Positions 6,555 to 12,112 of a DNA stretch of 12,112 bases are shown here, piece after piece. The stretch covers positions 1 to 12,112 of the forward strand of contig JAHFCV010000057.1 in the NCBI GenBank assembly GCA_023249275.1, read 5' to 3'. Position numbers and translations under genes: made by a program. A model generated the notes under the pieces. It was not told where the DNA came from. It saw nothing but the letters and a program-made list of their open reading frames with translations, and made no database searches. This DNA is from Candidatus Methanoperedens sp. Lineage in GTDB: Archaea > Halobacteriota > Methanosarcinia > Methanosarcinales > Methanoperedenaceae. Positions within the stretch are counted from its first letter, which is position 1. Each line of letters opens with the position of its first letter.

Positions 6555-6562
6555 TATTTATA
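6555..6562 (+). promoter_or_regulatory. TATA box of the HMG-CoA reductase gene
   Basis: TATTTATA at 6555-6562. A transcription start 25 nt downstream of its centre (about 6584) gives a leader of about 68 nt before the ATG at 6652, which includes the complete 12-bp inverted repeat and the upstream ORF. Confidence 0.45.
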
Positions 6563-6591
6563 CCCTCCCGCCCTCTAAAATCCACTCGCAG

Positions 6592-6638
6592 TTTGATGAA
6601 TCCGTCAAAAAAGAACGGAGGACACTGGATTCATCAAA
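6592..6638 (+). promoter_or_regulatory. Perfect 12-bp inverted repeat in the HMG-CoA reductase leader
   Basis: TTTGATGAATCC (6592-6603) and GGATTCATCAAA (6627-6638) are exact reverse complements separated by 23 nt. In RNA they would form a stable hairpin ending one base before the GGTGG ribosome binding site at 6639-6643, so folding could influence initiation. A second purine-rich GGAGG (6617-6621) lies in the loop. As DNA it could instead be an operator. The symmetry is seen directly; the regulatory role is inference. Confidence 0.55.
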
Positions 6639-6655
6639 GGTGGAAAAAATCATGA
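6596..6655 (+). CDS. Possible 19-codon leader peptide overlapping the HMG-CoA reductase start
   Basis: An ORF of 19 codons starts with the ATG inside the left arm of the 12-bp inverted repeat and ends in a TGA at 6653-6655 that overlaps the hmgA ATG as ATGA. The peptide is basic (MNPSKKNGG, then H-W-I-H-Q-R-W, then K-K-S), with two Trp, two His, five Lys and one Arg. It has no ribosome binding site and would start about 12 nt into the predicted transcript. If translated, ribosomes would open the hairpin and terminate exactly at the hmgA start, coupling the two. Chance is a real alternative for so short an ORF. Confidence 0.25.
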   Translation: MNPSKKNGGHWIHQRWKKS

Positions 6656-7923
6656 CAAAATCATCAAAACTCTCAGGTTTCTATAAGTTAAGCCCGAAAG
6701 ACAGGCTCAAAGCGGTATCCGAATTCTCAGGTCTCACTGAAGAAGAGGCTTCGTGCATCAGCGCCACGGGCGCCCTCTCTCTTGACGCGGCAGACCGAAT
6801 GGTGGAAAACGTCATTGGTGTAATGGAAGTGCCAATGGGCGTGGCTGTCAATTTCCTCATAAACGGAAAAGATTATCTCATTCCCATGGCAATCGAGGAG
6901 CCTTCGGTGATAGCCGCAGCCAGCAACGCTGCAAAAATGGCTCGAGAGGGTGGCGGATTCACCACGAGCAGCACAGGTCCAGTTATGATAGGGCAGATCC
7001 AGGCAGTGGGAATCGCAGACCCCAACGGCGCGAGGATGAATATACTTGAGAAAAAAGACGAGATAATCAGGCGCGCAAATGAAGTAGACCCTGTACTTGT
7101 AAAGTTCGGGGGCGGAGCCAAGGATGTGGAAGTCAGGGTTATCGACACGCCAGGCGGGAAAATGGTTATCACGCATCTTATTGTGGATTGCAGGGATGCC
7201 ATGGGAGCCAATGCAGTAAATACCATGGCAGAAACCGTGGCGCCGTATATCGAAGAGCTGACAGGCGGCAGGGTGTACCTTCGAATCATCTCGAATCTTG
7301 CGGATAAGCGCATCATAAGAGCCAGGGCTGTGTTCACGAAAGAGGCTATCGGAGGCGAAGAGACCGTTGACGGCATCCTGGCTGCTTACCACTTTGCAAC
7401 AGGAGACCCATATCGTGCTGTCACACATAACAAAGGCATAATGAATGGCGTGACAGCAGCGGTGCTGGCTACCGGCAACGATACAAGAGCAATCGAGGCT
7501 GGTGCGCATGTCTATGCATCCAGAAGCGGGACATACCGTCCCCTGTCAGCGTATGAGAAAAATGCAAACTGCGACCTTGTTGCAACAATTGAAATGCCAA
7601 TGGCGGTCGGTCTTGTGGGCGGCGCTACAAAAACAAACCCGATAGCACGCGCGGCTGTAAAAATCCTGGGCGTGAAAACAGCCACGGAAATGGGCGAGGT
7701 ATTCGCGGCACTGGGACTGGCGCAGAATTTCGCAGCACTTCGTGCATTAGCCACTGAAGGCATCCAGAGAGGGCACATGGGGCTTCACTCAAGGAATGTG
7801 GCGATACAGGCGGGCGCTACGGGAGAGATGGTGGATAAGATAGCCGGGATAATGGTCAAAGAAAGGAAAGTCAGGGCAGACAGGGCGAAGGAACTGCTGG
7901 ACGAGATGTCGAAAAAGAGATAA
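6652..7923 (+). CDS. hmgA: Class II hydroxymethylglutaryl-CoA reductase
   Basis: Reduces HMG-CoA to mevalonate, the committed step of isoprenoid synthesis and thus of archaeal membrane lipids. The 423-residue protein matches, from memory, the class II enzyme of Pseudomonas mevalonii almost throughout. Catalytic residues are present: Glu83 in I-E-E-P-S, Lys260 in T-H-N-K-G-I-M-N-G, Asp276 in T-G-N-D, and His374 in Q-R-G-H-M. D-A-M-G-A-N lies at 182-187, and Asp146 corresponds to the residue linked to NAD(H) preference. I chose the ATG at 6652, not the in-frame GTG at 6640: GGTGG lies 8 nt before the ATG, nothing suitable precedes the GTG, and the ATG puts Glu83 at the family number. Many methanogens use class I reductases; class II in an archaeon recalls Archaeoglobus and suggests old transfer from bacteria. 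The leader is unusual. Confidence 0.95.
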   Translation: MTKSSKLSGFYKLSPKDRLKAVSEFSGLTEEEASCISATGALSLDAADRMVENVIGVMEVPMGVAVNFLINGKDYLIPMAIEEPSVIAAASNAAKMAREGGGFTTSSTGPVMIGQIQAVGIADPNGARMNILEKKDEIIRRANEVDPVLVKFGGGAKDVEVRVIDTPGGKMVITHLIVDCRDAMGANAVNTMAETVAPYIEELTGGRVYLRIISNLADKRIIRARAVFTKEAIGGEETVDGILAAYHFATGDPYRAVTHNKGIMNGVTAAVLATGNDTRAIEAGAHVYASRSGTYRPLSAYEKNANCDLVATIEMPMAVGLVGGATKTNPIARAAVKILGVKTATEMGEVFAALGLAQNFAALRALATEGIQRGHMGLHSRNVAIQAGATGEMVDKIAGIMVKERKVRADRAKELLDEMSKKR

Positions 7924-7952
7924 GTTGTGCTCATTATTAATTATTGGTTATT

Positions 7953-7972
7953 ATTAATCGTTAGCGATTAAT
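7953..7972 (+). terminator. Perfect 8-bp hairpin after HMG-CoA reductase
   Basis: ATTAATCG and CGATTAAT enclose the loop TTAG. It lies 30 nt past the hmgA stop and directly before TTATTTAA (7972-7979), a possible TATA box of the CBS gene. It may end the hmgA transcript or be an operator for the CBS gene; there is no long T-run after it. Confidence 0.3.
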
Positions 7973-7979
7973 TATTTAA
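7972..7979 (+). promoter_or_regulatory. Possible TATA box of the CBS-domain gene
   Basis: TTATTTAA, centred 25 nt before about 8000, giving a leader near 20 nt that includes the GGGAG at 8006-8010. The whole stretch is AT-rich. Confidence 0.28.
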
Positions 7980-8019
7980 TGAATGGGCATAATAACATTA
8001 TTAGAGGGAGAATTAAATT

Positions 8020-8424
8020 ATGAGACTGGAAAATAAATTATTAAGAGACGTAATGACCAGAGGCGTGGTAACAGTGCCGCTGGATGCGACAGTCAAAGAG
8101 GTAGCAACCATGCTGAGCGGGCAGGGGCTTTCCGGGGTTGCGGTAATCAGTCCTGAAGGTGAAGCAATGGGTGTGATATCCGACATGGATATACTCAAAG
8201 TGATAGGAAAAGACGACTGGGAAAACCTGCCGGCAGAGTCTATAATGACGTCCCATATCGAAATTGTCAAACCCACTTCAACATTGGGGGAGGCTGCAAG
8301 AATAATGAGGGAAAAGCATATTCATAGATTACTTATTTTCTCTGAGCGGGGCGTTGGGGCATCACAGAGACCGATTGGAATATTGAGTACAAGCGATATT
8401 GTAAGGGAAGTGGCAAGAGATTAA
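8020..8424 (+). CDS. Two-CBS-domain protein
   Basis: A 134-residue protein made of a tandem CBS pair and nothing else. The first CBS runs about 8-64 (V-M-T-R-G-V-V-T-V at 11-19, ending G-V-I-S-D-M-D-I-L at 51-59) and the second about 75-131 (I-M-T-S-H at 75-79, ending G-I-L-S-T-S-D-I-V at 120-128). Such Bateman modules bind adenosine nucleotides or SAM in the cleft and act as energy or metabolite sensors, usually on partner proteins. Ligand and partner cannot be named here. GGGAG ends 9 nt before the ATG. The gene is 96 nt after hmgA, in the same direction, with a possible promoter and a palindrome between, so co-transcription is open. It converges with the gene at 8508. Confidence 0.88.
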   Translation: MRLENKLLRDVMTRGVVTVPLDATVKEVATMLSGQGLSGVAVISPEGEAMGVISDMDILKVIGKDDWENLPAESIMTSHIEIVKPTSTLGEAARIMREKHIHRLLIFSERGVGASQRPIGILSTSDIVREVARD

Positions 8425-8443
8425 ATAAAGAGTAAAATTGCCC

Positions 8444-8471
8444 AGCCCTGTCTCAAAATAAGAGCCGGGCT
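8444..8471. terminator. Hairpin between convergent genes
   Basis: AGCCC (8444-8448) pairs with GGGCT (8467-8471), and CTC (8452-8454) with GAG (8462-8464) around AAAATAA. It lies between the stops of the CBS gene and the convergent gene at 8508 and may serve as a two-way transcription end. There is only a modest T-rich stretch nearby. Confidence 0.3.
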
Positions 8472-8507
8472 ATATCAGTCCTCCCTCTTTAACCAATTTT
8501 AACTATT

Positions 8508-8912
8508 CTACTCAATATCGTTGTCTTTCGGTCTTCTTAGTGATGGCGGTTGGAAGTTACCTGTTAGCTCTCTGTCAGGACGCGTTATTTCAATTAACGT
8601 TTGGTATTCTTTGCTGAGAAATATTTCATCCTCAACAGCAATACTTTGCACTTTATCCGGGTCATAAAATTCTGCACGATAAAAAGGCTTAGCCTCAATT
8701 TTCTTATCGGTAATTAAGGGTTCACCAAGCATTTCGTAGGTTATTTCATCTGTATTTAGCAGGTATCGCGCTCTTTCCAGTTCCATTTCATCAAGTTTCT
8801 TCCATGAAGACCAATCACGGACAAGTGATTCCCGGGGGAAAAACTTCATGAATCCAGGTATCTCCCCGTAAGCGGTCTTTATTTCTTTTAGGGTACTTTC
8901 GTAAACTCCCAT
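8508..8912 (-). CDS. Unrecognised 134-residue protein, weak AhpD/CMD-like N-terminus
   Basis: Residues 6-33, with T-L-K-E-I-K-T-A-Y-G-E-I-P-G-F-M-K-F-F-P and then W-S-S-W-K-K, recall the helical N-terminal segment of the AhpD/carboxymuconolactone decarboxylase family. The catalytic Cys-x2-Cys region of that family is absent and the rest (residues 60-134) resembles nothing I recognise: it is charged, likely beta-rich, and ends in a disordered polar tail (R-R-P-K-D-N-D-I-E). There is no cysteine at all. The frame stays open upstream to 9155, but I place the start at 8912 because GGGGTGA lies 6 nt before this ATG and ATTTATTG at 8948-8955 is a well-spaced TATA box. The upstream extension would be hydrophobic, AT-rich translation without a ribosome site. 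It is divergent from the PHA operon, but no functional link is shown. Confidence 0.6.
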   Translation of the reverse strand: MGVYESTLKEIKTAYGEIPGFMKFFPRESLVRDWSSWKKLDEMELERARYLLNTDEITYEMLGEPLITDKKIEAKPFYRAEFYDPDKVQSIAVEDEIFLSKEYQTLIEITRPDRELTGNFQPPSLRRPKDNDIE

Positions 8913-8947
8913 TTTTTTCACCCCATATTTTGTTATGTTCTTCTCGG

Positions 8948-8955
8948 CAATAAAT
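8948..8955 (-). promoter_or_regulatory. TATA box of the 134-residue protein gene
   Basis: ATTTATTG on the - strand. Transcription would begin near 8926, leaving a leader of about 14 nt that still contains the GGGGTGA ribosome site. It supports the start at 8912 over the longer frame. Confidence 0.35.
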
Positions 8956-9144
8956 CTTTCGGGACTACACGAACCAACCAGTGTGGGATTATAAAGAACA
9001 AAAAATCCCGTCGAAACGAAGAAGCCATTAACGATAAAAAATACTGCAATGACTTGCAGCGTGATGAGATTCGGATAGAAGGTACAGGTTTTTATTTCAA
9101 TGAAATAACTCCAGAATTCTACATGATTAATATTGTAAAAAAAC
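8956..9144. other. Intergenic stretch without a gene
   Basis: Part of the 349-nt gap between the divergent genes starting at 8912 and 9262. Beyond a short inverted repeat, GGGATT (8985-8990) with AATCCC (9004-9009), I see no ORF with a ribosome site, no tRNA and no further repeats. The in-frame upward extension of the 8508-8912 gene runs through it but lacks start signals. Confidence 0.5.
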
Positions 9145-9152
9145 TTTATATA
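9145..9152 (+). promoter_or_regulatory. TATA box of the PHA operon
   Basis: TTTATATA, the archaeal consensus, framed by a short inverted repeat ATTGTA (9133-9138) and TACAAT (9151-9156). Transcription start is expected near 9174, giving an 85-90 nt leader before the ATG at 9262. Confidence 0.5.
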
Positions 9153-9193
9153 CAATAATAAGGCTAATATTATGTTTACAGTGGAGAGGTTAA

Positions 9194-9246
9194 TATTGCG
9201 GTGTGCAATAATTTTACCCCTTATTAAAACGGGTTAACGAATTAAC
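9194..9246 (+). promoter_or_regulatory. Two hairpins in the PHA operon leader
   Basis: TATTGC (9194-9199) and GCAATA (9205-9210) enclose GGTGT. GTTAA (9233-9237) and TTAAC (9242-9246) enclose CGAA, immediately before the GGAG at 9248-9251. The second could affect ribosome access. Both are short, so a regulatory role is tentative. Confidence 0.3.
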
Positions 9247-9261
9247 TGGAGAGTGAATTAT

Positions 9262-10353
9262 ATGGTTAAGAAAAGTGAGGAGCGAAAAGAGACTATCGAA
9301 GGAAAGAGGAATATTACCAATATTTGGGGAAGCAATCCAAACGAATTTTTGAAAATGTGGGGAGATTCCCAGCTTAAGCTATACAAACCCTGGATAGAAT
9401 TCATTGGAGAAAATTCCTTGAAAATGACCGAGACGTCAATGAATGCCGCGCCAAAAGCGTATAAGGAATTTTATGACAACTGGATGAAAACATACCAGGG
9501 CACGTTTGGAAAAATTTATCCTGCCCCGGCTGCTGCGCCCAGGGAAGCTCTTGAGAGTTTCATAAAATGCGCAGATGAGTCAAATAAGTTATACATGTCA
9601 TGGATTGACGAGTTCGGGGAGAATTCACGAAAGACTTCCGAGGTACTCAATAACGGTATGGATCCTGCAAAATACAGGGAATGTTTTGACAGTTGGTTGA
9701 AGACCTACGAAAAAGTATCCGAAGAACTTATCGACCACCCCGCCATCAAATACCAAAAAAAGATTTTTGAGAGTTATACGGGAATACCGGATTTCTACAC
9801 GGATTCTTTCGTAAAGATGGCGAAACAATGGAAGGAATTATACGCAAAGTTATTTCTTCCATCGGCAGATTCCATGCAGAACATTTCTGAAAGCCTCATT
9901 AAAATTTCAAAGGGAGAGGCAAATCCGGAAACATATAAAGAATTTTATGAGCTGTGGATGAATATAAATAAGGAAACTTTTGGCAAGATGTTTGATACCC
10001 AGTCCATGAAACCGTCAAAAGAATTATTTGACAACTTACAGGAGAGTGTCAACATTAGCCTGAACATGTACAAAGCGTGGATTGATGCCCTGGAAAAGAT
10101 GTCAGAAAAATTGAACGACCAATCAAAACTTACTTCTGACCCCGAGACATTTAAAGAATTTTACAATCTCTGGATGAAGATGTTCGAGAAAACCTCCGAG
10201 GATTTCTTTGAAGGAGCGCCTTTCGTAAGTCCCATGAAGGAAATGATGGAGCCTGTAAAGAGCGCCTGTAAGATATATGCAAATACGTCCATCAAGATGT
10301 CAAAACTGTGGCTGGACTCGTTTACACGCGCAGCAAGCTCCTATAAGGTATAA
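9262..10353 (+). CDS. Repeat-built PhaE/phasin-like protein
   Basis: A 363-residue, lysine-rich, mostly helical protein at the head of the PHA operon, probably binding the granule or the synthase. Two motifs alternate. Motif B, Y-K-E-F-Y-x2-W-M-K-x4-T-F, is at 67, 138, 225 and 297. Motif A, L-Y-x2-W-I-(D/E), is at 40, 110 and 269, with degenerate copies near 189 and 348. Spacing is 71-87 residues, so the protein looks like about four tandem units. The downstream PhaE has the same B-A-B pattern, which suggests amplification from a PhaE-like ancestor. It lacks the C-terminal coiled coil of PhaE, and has no signal peptide or membrane span. I chose the ATG at 9262 over the GTG at 9253 because the GTG lies within the GGAGAGTGA ribosome site. 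The name is by context and repeat similarity only. Confidence 0.7.
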   Translation: MVKKSEERKETIEGKRNITNIWGSNPNEFLKMWGDSQLKLYKPWIEFIGENSLKMTETSMNAAPKAYKEFYDNWMKTYQGTFGKIYPAPAAAPREALESFIKCADESNKLYMSWIDEFGENSRKTSEVLNNGMDPAKYRECFDSWLKTYEKVSEELIDHPAIKYQKKIFESYTGIPDFYTDSFVKMAKQWKELYAKLFLPSADSMQNISESLIKISKGEANPETYKEFYELWMNINKETFGKMFDTQSMKPSKELFDNLQESVNISLNMYKAWIDALEKMSEKLNDQSKLTSDPETFKEFYNLWMKMFEKTSEDFFEGAPFVSPMKEMMEPVKSACKIYANTSIKMSKLWLDSFTRAASSYKV

Positions 10354-10355
10354 GT

Positions 10356-10898
10356 ATGGAAAAATCCGGCATGGAATCCACACGTGAATTTTTTGACACG
10401 TGGGTAAAGACATACGAAGCCACCGTTGGCAGGATGACGGAAATACCTGCCATGGGTCATGCGCGTGAAAAATCTGAGAAAGTGATGAAAGGTCTTCCTA
10501 TCTTTTTTAACCTTTATACAATCTGGATAGAAACCATTACCGATTACCAGAATATATCCATGGAAGCTATGAGAAGGGTGTGTGATAAAACCGGGAAAAT
10601 GGAGGGTGAGCTCACTCCGGAGAGATACAAAGAACTTTACAATATCTGGATAGAATCCTATAGCGATACTTTCAAGGAATTCCTTAAATCAGGTCATTTT
10701 GCTGCGGATATGGGAAAATTCATGGAAAGTTTCATAGACGCCCAGAAATACAACCGTGAAATGCTGGAGGAGAATTATCTTAAACCCTCGAATCTTCCTA
10801 CCAAGACCGACATCGATGAAATCAACAAAGAGCTGTTTTTTTTAAGGAAACAGGTAAAAGAATTATCCGCTAAGTTAAACGAGCTGTCAAAAGACTGA
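10356..10898 (+). CDS. phaE: Class III PHA synthase subunit PhaE
   Basis: Partner of PhaC in the class III polyhydroxyalkanoate synthase; it activates and stabilises the catalytic subunit at the granule surface. At 180 residues it is the size of the haloarchaeal PhaE, much shorter than the bacterial form (~350). Motif B is at 9-24 (T-R-E-F-F-D-T-W-V-K-T-Y) and 91-106 (Y-K-E-L-Y-N-I-W-I-E), and motif A at 53-59 (L-Y-T-I-W-I-E). Residues 148-180 (L-P-T-K-T-D-I-D-E-I-N-K-E-L, then heptads) form a coiled coil, a shared feature of PhaE C-termini. The ATG lies 2 nt after the preceding stop with AAGG in the end of that gene as ribosome site, so coupling is likely. phaC follows after 10 nt. Confidence 0.85.
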   Translation: MEKSGMESTREFFDTWVKTYEATVGRMTEIPAMGHAREKSEKVMKGLPIFFNLYTIWIETITDYQNISMEAMRRVCDKTGKMEGELTPERYKELYNIWIESYSDTFKEFLKSGHFAADMGKFMESFIDAQKYNREMLEENYLKPSNLPTKTDIDEINKELFFLRKQVKELSAKLNELSKD

Positions 10899-10908
10899 TG
10901 AGTATTTT

Positions 10909-12078
10909 ATGATGCAGGGAAGAGCTATGGGGGAACTCAGTTTAATAAAAAAGGATTATGCGAAATTCTTAAAAGGGTTTGAAATATTTTTGAAAACATC
11001 CGATATTTCAGTCGGGACAACGCCTCACACTGTGGTATATACTGAAGATAAAATGAAACTTCTTCATTACATTCCAACCGTGAAAAAAACGCATCCTGTC
11101 CCTGTTCTCATCGTATATGCGCTTGTGAACCGCTATTATATCCTTGACCTCCAGCCTGATAAAAGCATTATTAAGAAGCTGCTCAATGAGGGTTTTGATG
11201 TGTATATCATTGACTGGGGATATCCTGCCGGCATTGACAGGTACCTCACAATAGGAGATTATGTTAACGGCTATATCAATAATGCAGTGGAGTATATCAG
11301 GAAAAAATCCGGGCTTGACAAAATTACGCTGTTAGGGGTTTGCCAGGGAGGCACTTTTTCTGTAATGTATTCGGCGCTGCATCCTGAAAAAATTAAAAAT
11401 CTCGTTACTTTAGTTTCTCCTGTTAACTTTGATACGGATAAGGGTCTCCTTCATGTCTGGGCAAAGAGCCTGAACATTGACAAGATAGTGGACTACTACG
11501 GAATCGTGCCGGGGGATTTCCTGAACTCCGGATTCCTGCTGACAGACCCGTTCAGGCTTATGATTGACAAGTATGTAGGTATGTTTGACAGGATAGAATG
11601 CGACACTGAGGACGAAGCCTGTATCCTTCGCAATCAAGATATTGTAACGAATTTCCTGAGAATGGAAAAATGGATATTCGACAGCCCTGACCAGGCTGGT
11701 GAAACCTTCAGGCAGTTCATCAAAGATTGCTACCAGAAGAACCTCCTTATTAAAAACAGGATGGTAATCGATGGAAAGAAAATAAATCTGAAAAAAATAA
11801 CCATGCCGCTGCTTAATGTAATGGCAGAATTCGATCACCTTGTCCCGAACGAAGCAAGTATACCGCTTGCAGATGCGGTTTCCAGCACGGATAAAGACAC
11901 GCTTGTTTTCCCAACAGGACATATTGGTATCTTTGTGGGGTCAAAATCCCAGAAAGAGGTCTGTCCGAGGATTTCAGAATGGCTAAGACCGAGGTCGGAT
12001 CTTGATGGGGCAGGAGAAACGGATAAACCTAAAAATAAACCAAAAAAACCGGACGAAGGTCGAAGGGGCTGTAAATGA
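10909..12078 (+). CDS. phaC: Class III PHA synthase catalytic subunit PhaC
   Basis: Polymerises (R)-3-hydroxyacyl-CoA into polyhydroxyalkanoate with release of CoA. It is an alpha/beta hydrolase-fold protein of 389 residues, near the class III norm. The lipase-like box G-V-C-Q-G-G holds catalytic Cys145. The other triad members are Asp309 (A-E-F-D-H-L-V-P) and His338 (P-T-G-H-I-G). Upstream are V-Y-A-L-V-N-R at 69-75 and I-D-W-G at 101-104, both conserved in PhaC. The last 30 residues are a charged, Lys/Pro-rich tail ending R-R-G-C-K, beyond the hydrolase fold. Two starts are close: ATG at 10909 (10 nt after phaE) and ATG at 10927, which has a better-placed GGGAAGAG site; the longer form is given. 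Its TGA overlaps the next ATG (ATGA), so translation of the following dehydrogenase is probably coupled. Confidence 0.95.
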   Translation: MMQGRAMGELSLIKKDYAKFLKGFEIFLKTSDISVGTTPHTVVYTEDKMKLLHYIPTVKKTHPVPVLIVYALVNRYYILDLQPDKSIIKKLLNEGFDVYIIDWGYPAGIDRYLTIGDYVNGYINNAVEYIRKKSGLDKITLLGVCQGGTFSVMYSALHPEKIKNLVTLVSPVNFDTDKGLLHVWAKSLNIDKIVDYYGIVPGDFLNSGFLLTDPFRLMIDKYVGMFDRIECDTEDEACILRNQDIVTNFLRMEKWIFDSPDQAGETFRQFIKDCYQKNLLIKNRMVIDGKKINLKKITMPLLNVMAEFDHLVPNEASIPLADAVSSTDKDTLVFPTGHIGIFVGSKSQKEVCPRISEWLRPRSDLDGAGETDKPKNKPKKPDEGRRGCK

Positions 12079-12112
12079 GAGTTGAGAACAAGGTAACTAT
12101 TATCACGGGAGC
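12075..12112 (+). CDS. Start of a short-chain dehydrogenase, probably acetoacetyl-CoA reductase PhaB
   Basis: Only 12 complete codons lie in the window: M-R-V-E-N-K-V-T-I-I-T-G, then an incomplete Ala-like codon. This is the first strand of a Rossmann fold leading into the T-G-x3-G-x-G dinucleotide site of short-chain dehydrogenases. The ATG overlaps the phaC TGA, and AAGGGG lies about 6 nt upstream. Right after phaC the expected member is the NADPH-dependent acetoacetyl-CoA reductase that makes (R)-3-hydroxybutyryl-CoA. That specific role is inferred from position; many SDRs start this way. Confidence 0.6.
   Translation, partial: MRVENKVTIITG

Noticed and set aside
6640..6651. GTG at 6640 as the start of HMG-CoA reductase
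   Set aside because: It lies inside the GGTGG ribosome site of the ATG at 6652 and adds four residues absent from the family; the ATG restores family numbering of catalytic Glu83.
6727..7509. A 260-codon antisense frame within HMG-CoA reductase
   Set aside because: It is the mirror of a highly conserved enzyme gene, has unnatural composition and no start signals. The same applies to the 170-codon antisense frame at 11410-11922 inside phaC.
8985..9009. Inverted repeat GGGATT / AATCCC
   Set aside because: Only 6 bp with a 13-nt loop in an AT-rich gap, with no adjacent gene end; likely chance.
8913..9155. In-frame N-terminal extension of the 134-residue protein, with a hydrophobic segment
   Set aside because: No ribosome site upstream of 9155, while GGGGTGA and a TATA box sit correctly before the internal ATG at 8912. 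The hydrophobic stretch is what AT-rich non-coding DNA often yields.
9253..9261. GTG at 9253 as the start of the repeat protein
   Set aside because: It is part of the GGAGAGTGA ribosome binding sequence serving the ATG at 9262.

Overview
The window looks like a chromosomal segment from a mesophilic euryarchaeon. The best guess is a relative of the anaerobic methane-oxidising Methanosarcinales (Candidatus Methanoperedens, ANME-2d). The evidence is a class I lysyl-tRNA synthetase, archaeal-type ribosomal proteins L39e and L31e with aIF6, archaeal TATA boxes (TTTATATA, TTTAAATA) with GGTG-type ribosome binding sites, and a class III polyhydroxyalkanoate (PHA) synthase operon, which among archaea is known mainly from haloarchaea, some Thaumarchaeota and Methanoperedens. 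The moderate GC content and lack of an acidic proteome argue against a haloarchaeon. The genus is inference.

Layout. 1-774 (+) is the C-terminal half of lysS. 798-1172 (-) is a four-helix membrane protein and 1282-1524 (+) a small CxxC zinc-binding protein, read divergently. 1540-1647 (-) is a 35-residue single-span membrane protein with its own promoter. 1724-3541 (-) is a SAMHD1-like HD phosphohydrolase, 3621-4031 (-) a short bacterioferritin-like diiron protein and 4092-5084 (-) purM. 5085-5324 has no convincing gene but holds a nested stem structure placed exactly downstream of a TATA box. 5325-6424 (-) is the translation operon rpl39e-rpl31e-eif6. The divergent region 6425-6651 leads to a class II HMG-CoA reductase (6652-7923, +), the committed step of archaeal isoprenoid lipid synthesis. 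Its leader has a perfect 12-bp inverted repeat and a 19-codon upstream ORF whose stop overlaps the reductase start. 8020-8424 (+) is a two-CBS-domain protein, and 8508-8912 (-) is an unrecognised protein whose N-terminus weakly recalls the AhpD/carboxymuconolactone decarboxylase family.

The last 2.9 kb is a PHA operon on the + strand: a long internally repeated PhaE/phasin-like protein (9262-10353), phaE (10356-10898), phaC (10909-12078) and the first codons of a short-chain dehydrogenase, probably phaB (12075 to the edge). The genes are 2 nt apart, 10 nt apart and overlapping by ATGA. PhaB would supply (R)-3-hydroxyacyl-CoA, PhaE-PhaC would polymerise it, and the repeat protein probably acts at the granule surface.

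The most notable items are the hmgA leader, the repeat-built PhaE-like protein, the structured element near 5212-5320 and the 35-residue membrane protein. No tRNA, rRNA, CRISPR array, insertion sequence or integrase was seen.
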